In this document: one piece after another, positions 61,874 to 64,000 of the stretch
Position numbering within the stretch: the first letter of the stretch is position 1
Layout of the letters: each line of letters opens with the position of its first letter
Source: Mycolicibacterium sarraceniae
GTDB taxonomy: Bacteria > Actinomycetota > Actinomycetes > Mycobacteriales > Mycobacteriaceae
Assembly: GCF_010731875.1 (NCBI RefSeq)
Contig: NZ_AP022595.1
Span: 2,170,001-2,234,000 of the forward strand
Direction of reading: 5' to 3'
DNA: 64,000 nucleotides
Translations under genes and position numbers: made by a program
Notes under the pieces: generated by a model
The model's database searches: none
Told to the model about the DNA's origin: nothing
Seen by the model: only the letters and a program-made list of their open reading frames with translations

Positions 61874-62794
61874 GTGCGCGGGCGAACCTGCTCGATGGGG
61901 ATGGCGCTGTTGGCGCTGGCAGTCGTTGCGGCTGGCTGCGGAAGCGACGATGCACCGAGCTCGTCGGAGGAGCCGTCGGATGCGCCGGTGGCCGTGATCG
62001 CCCAGGCGCCGCCGGAGGTGTCCGGTAAGCCGGACATCAACGCGAATGGGGCGCCGGACGGGTCGGCCGACGACAAGGACTGGCCAGGCACGATGACGGC
62101 GAGGTACGAGGACGCGACCTCCCCGGAAGCGATCATCGGCCGCGACATCCTGAAGAACGATCACCTGTTGGAAGATCTCGCCAACGGGATGACCGATTCG
62201 ATGAAGCTGCCCTACGACATTCCGTTGATCGGCAAGCAGTGCGGTTCTGCGAACGCCTACTGGAGCCCCGGCGATCAATCGATCACCATCTGCTACGAAG
62301 ACGCGGCCGATGCACTGGACATTTACACCAAGGCCGGTGACGCCGACCCCAGGACGTCGGCGATCAACTCCGAGATCGCCACGTTCTACCACGAGAGCGG
62401 TCACATGGTGATCGACCTCTACGACCTTCCTGTGACCGGTAAGGAAGAGGACGTCGCCGATCAGCTGGCCGCGTACGTCCTGCTGGTGCCCGGCCCGGAC
62501 GGGAAGATCGATCCCGCGTCGGTGCGAGCTGTCAAGGACTTCGCCCGCGAATTCAAGGGGTACAGCGACCAAAAGGGCGGCACCATCGACGACGGCCAGC
62601 TCTCGGATGTGCACTCGCTGGATCTCGCCCGCATGTACAACCTCGAATGCTGGGTCTACGGCGCCGATCCCGCCGGCAACGCCGATGTGGTCAAGAATGG
62701 CTCGCTGCCCCAGGACCGCGCCGACGGGTGTGAGGACGAGTACACCAGGCTGAGCAGCGCATGGGATGCCTTGCTCGGCCCGTATCTCAAGTAA
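61874..62794 (+). CDS. DUF4344-like putative metallopeptidase lipoprotein
   Basis: 306 residues from GTG 61874, preceded by GGGGGA. Lipobox V-A-A-G-C with Cys22. The metal motif H-E-S-G-H is followed by I-D-L-Y-D-L-P-V-T-G-K-E-E-D-V-A-D-Q, which is the DUF4344 signature. Two Cys pairs (Q-C-G-S and I-C-Y-E; E-C-W-V and G-C-E-D) suit an extracytoplasmic protein. Likely a zinc peptidase of the outer face; substrate unknown. Confidence 0.87.
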   Translation: MRGRTCSMGMALLALAVVAAGCGSDDAPSSSEEPSDAPVAVIAQAPPEVSGKPDINANGAPDGSADDKDWPGTMTARYEDATSPEAIIGRDILKNDHLLEDLANGMTDSMKLPYDIPLIGKQCGSANAYWSPGDQSITICYEDAADALDIYTKAGDADPRTSAINSEIATFYHESGHMVIDLYDLPVTGKEEDVADQLAAYVLLVPGPDGKIDPASVRAVKDFAREFKGYSDQKGGTIDDGQLSDVHSLDLARMYNLECWVYGADPAGNADVVKNGSLPQDRADGCEDEYTRLSSAWDALLGPYLK

Positions 62795-63509
62795 GCGTGG
62801 GCGGGAGCACCGGGGACGGGTGGGGGCCGGCGTTGAACATGCTCAGCGAGCCGCCGGCCTCGACTATGCCGCACAGCGCGTTCCAGCACAGCATGGTCAG
62901 GTAGTCGATCAACTCGGCACTGGTCATCCGGGGATTAGTTATCCACGAGTGCGTCGCCAACTGGACGCCACCGACGATCAGATTGGCCCAGGGTTCGACC
63001 CCGCCGGTATTCATCCCGGCTCTCGACATGCGCCTGCGCAGGACCACCGCGAGCATCCTGGCGATGATTTGCTCCGAATCAGCAATGACTTTGTTTTTGC
63101 TGGCCGAACTGTTTGCCATCACGAATCGGTAGGGTTCCGGCTCGTTGGCGACGGTGTCCACGTAGACCCGGATGATCTCGCGGGTGAGGTCGAAACCGTC
63201 CATGTTCGACGACAATGCCGCGGCCATATTGGGGATTAGAGTCGTCTGCGCGAAGCGCATCATGACCGCCGTCGTCAGATCGTTCTTGTCGACGAAGTAG
63301 CGGTAGAGCACCGTCTTGGAGACGCCGATTTCCGCAGCTATATCGTCCATGCTGACGTCGTGACCGCGCTGGCGGACAGCTTCGAGGGCGCCATCCACCA
63401 ACTCAGTGCGACGTTCAACCTTGTGCTGGTGCCAGCGTCGCTTGCGACCGTCGGTCTTGGCGGGCCCGTGGTTGGTCTGCTGTGCCACTATCGCGAAATC
63501 CGTTCCCAT
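62787..63509 (-). CDS. TetR family regulator (Rv0472c-like)
   Basis: 240 residues from ATG 63509. HTH is M-D-D-I-A-A-E-I-G-V-S-K-T-V-L-Y-R-Y-F-V-D-K. The N-terminal ~35 residues are basic and precede the first helix. Converges with the lipoprotein gene with an 8-base overlap of ends. Divergent from the DUF445 gene, as in M. tuberculosis, where it may control envelope-related genes. Confidence 0.9.
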   Translation of the reverse strand: MGTDFAIVAQQTNHGPAKTDGRKRRWHQHKVERRTELVDGALEAVRQRGHDVSMDDIAAEIGVSKTVLYRYFVDKNDLTTAVMMRFAQTTLIPNMAAALSSNMDGFDLTREIIRVYVDTVANEPEPYRFVMANSSASKNKVIADSEQIIARMLAVVLRRRMSRAGMNTGGVEPWANLIVGGVQLATHSWITNPRMTSAELIDYLTMLCWNALCGIVEAGGSLSMFNAGPHPSPVLPPTLT

Positions 63510-63586
63510 CTTTCTCGACGATTCTACTGTCCAACCAAAGGGCAGGGTCACATTAACTGGCTCGCCGGATAGCGGATGATGTGGGT

Positions 63587-64000
63587 GTGGCAGCCAAACA
63601 CCGCTTCCCGGCGTTGCCGACGGAGGTAGCCCGTACGGGTACATCGCTTGCGGAGACGTTTGCCGGGGCCGACTCGCAAGCGGACGCGCAGCGGTGCCGC
63701 GGGCTGCGCCGGATGAAGGCCGTTGCGCTGGGCTTTCTGCTCGGTGCGACGGTGATCTTCCTGGTCTGCCGGTGGGGTCAGGCCCAGGGCGGACCTGCCT
63801 GGATCGGCTACGTGGGGGCGGCCGCGGAGGCCGGGATGGTGGGCGCACTGGCCGACTGGTTCGCCGTCACCGCCCTGTTCCGGCACCCACTGGGGCTCAA
63901 AATCCCGCATACCGCGATCATCAAGCGCAAGAAGGATCAGCTCGGCGAGGGGCTGGGCTCGTTTGTGCGGGAGAACTTCCTCTCACCGGAGGTGGTGGAG
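63587..64000 (+). CDS. DUF445 membrane protein, N-terminal part (Rv0473-like; 3' end outside window)
   Basis: 138 codons visible from GTG 63587. A hydrophilic N-terminus, one helix (A-V-A-L-G-F-L-L-G-A-T-V-I-F-L), and the DUF445 hallmark A-D-W-F-A-V-T-A-L-F-R-H-P-L-G-L-K-I-P-H, then K-K-D-Q-L-G-E-G-L-G. Another in-frame GTG at 63581 is possible. The gene runs off the window. Confidence 0.88.
   Translation, partial: MAAKHRFPALPTEVARTGTSLAETFAGADSQADAQRCRGLRRMKAVALGFLLGATVIFLVCRWGQAQGGPAWIGYVGAAAEAGMVGALADWFAVTALFRHPLGLKIPHTAIIKRKKDQLGEGLGSFVRENFLSPEVVE

Noticed and set aside
61460..62614. N-terminal extension of the surface protein up to 62614
   Set aside because: It lies fully opposite the lipoprotein gene and the signal peptide is only found after 61459.

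Overview
The window is high-GC chromosomal DNA from a Mycobacterium/Mycolicibacterium-type actinomycete. The gene order, as I recall it, follows M. tuberculosis in two blocks. The first runs Rv0430 to Rv0440: DUF3263, VirR-like, sodC, carboxylate-amine ligase, LON domain, Cdc48-like AAA, pssA, psd, moeA, SDR, groEL2. The second runs Rv0457c to Rv0473: prolyl oligopeptidase, aldehyde dehydrogenase, DUF779, lpdC, ramB, icl, fadB2, umaA, a TetR regulator and DUF445. No database search was possible; ortholog names rest on recognised motifs and remembered synteny.

Layout. 0-3.6 kb: envelope and redox genes. 3.7-10.1 kb: a complete Mrp cation/proton antiporter operon (mrpA, with MrpB fused, then C, D, E, F, G), inserted into the conserved order. 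10.2-23.1 kb: the AAA ATPase, phospholipid synthesis (pssA-psd), moeA, a helicase, and groEL2 behind two CIRCE operators. 23-30.4 kb: an accessory stretch with intact genes (DUF559 nuclease-like, D-aminoacylase-like, DinB, PAP2, PPK2) mixed with many broken genes. 30.4-40.9 kb: a tandem array of three minus-strand cassettes. Each encodes a DUF2563/ESX-like small protein, a ~500-residue protein with a conserved N-terminus and a variable glycine-rich hydrophobic C-terminus, and one or two multi-pass membrane proteins. Each cassette is preceded by a copy of the prolyl oligopeptidase 3' end, and an IS element with target-site duplication lies inside one membrane gene. 40.9-49.3 kb: intact prolyl oligopeptidase, a flavin monooxygenase diverging from an alcohol dehydrogenase, a GAF regulator and an aldehyde dehydrogenase. 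49.3-58.3 kb: lpdC, ramB, icl, fadB2 and umaA, for C2/fatty-acid and envelope metabolism. 58.3-64 kb: a second PPK2, two more pseudogenes, a Gly/Pro-rich surface protein, a zinc-peptidase-like lipoprotein, a TetR regulator and a partial DUF445 gene.

Two things stand out. The first is the cassette array at 30.4-40.9 kb. It looks like a polymorphic toxin-immunity system, probably linked to type VII secretion: the large proteins are near-identical at the N-terminus and divergent at the C-terminus, partnered membrane proteins follow, and there are orphan and broken membrane genes plus recombination mosaics. The second is that at least eight genes keep both their start and end but have lost their middle (DUF2867-like, SDR, cupin, VOC, enoyl-CoA hydratase, DapB-like reductase and a solute-binding/channel protein among them). 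This is a consistent pattern of internal-deletion decay.

No tRNA, rRNA or CRISPR array was seen.
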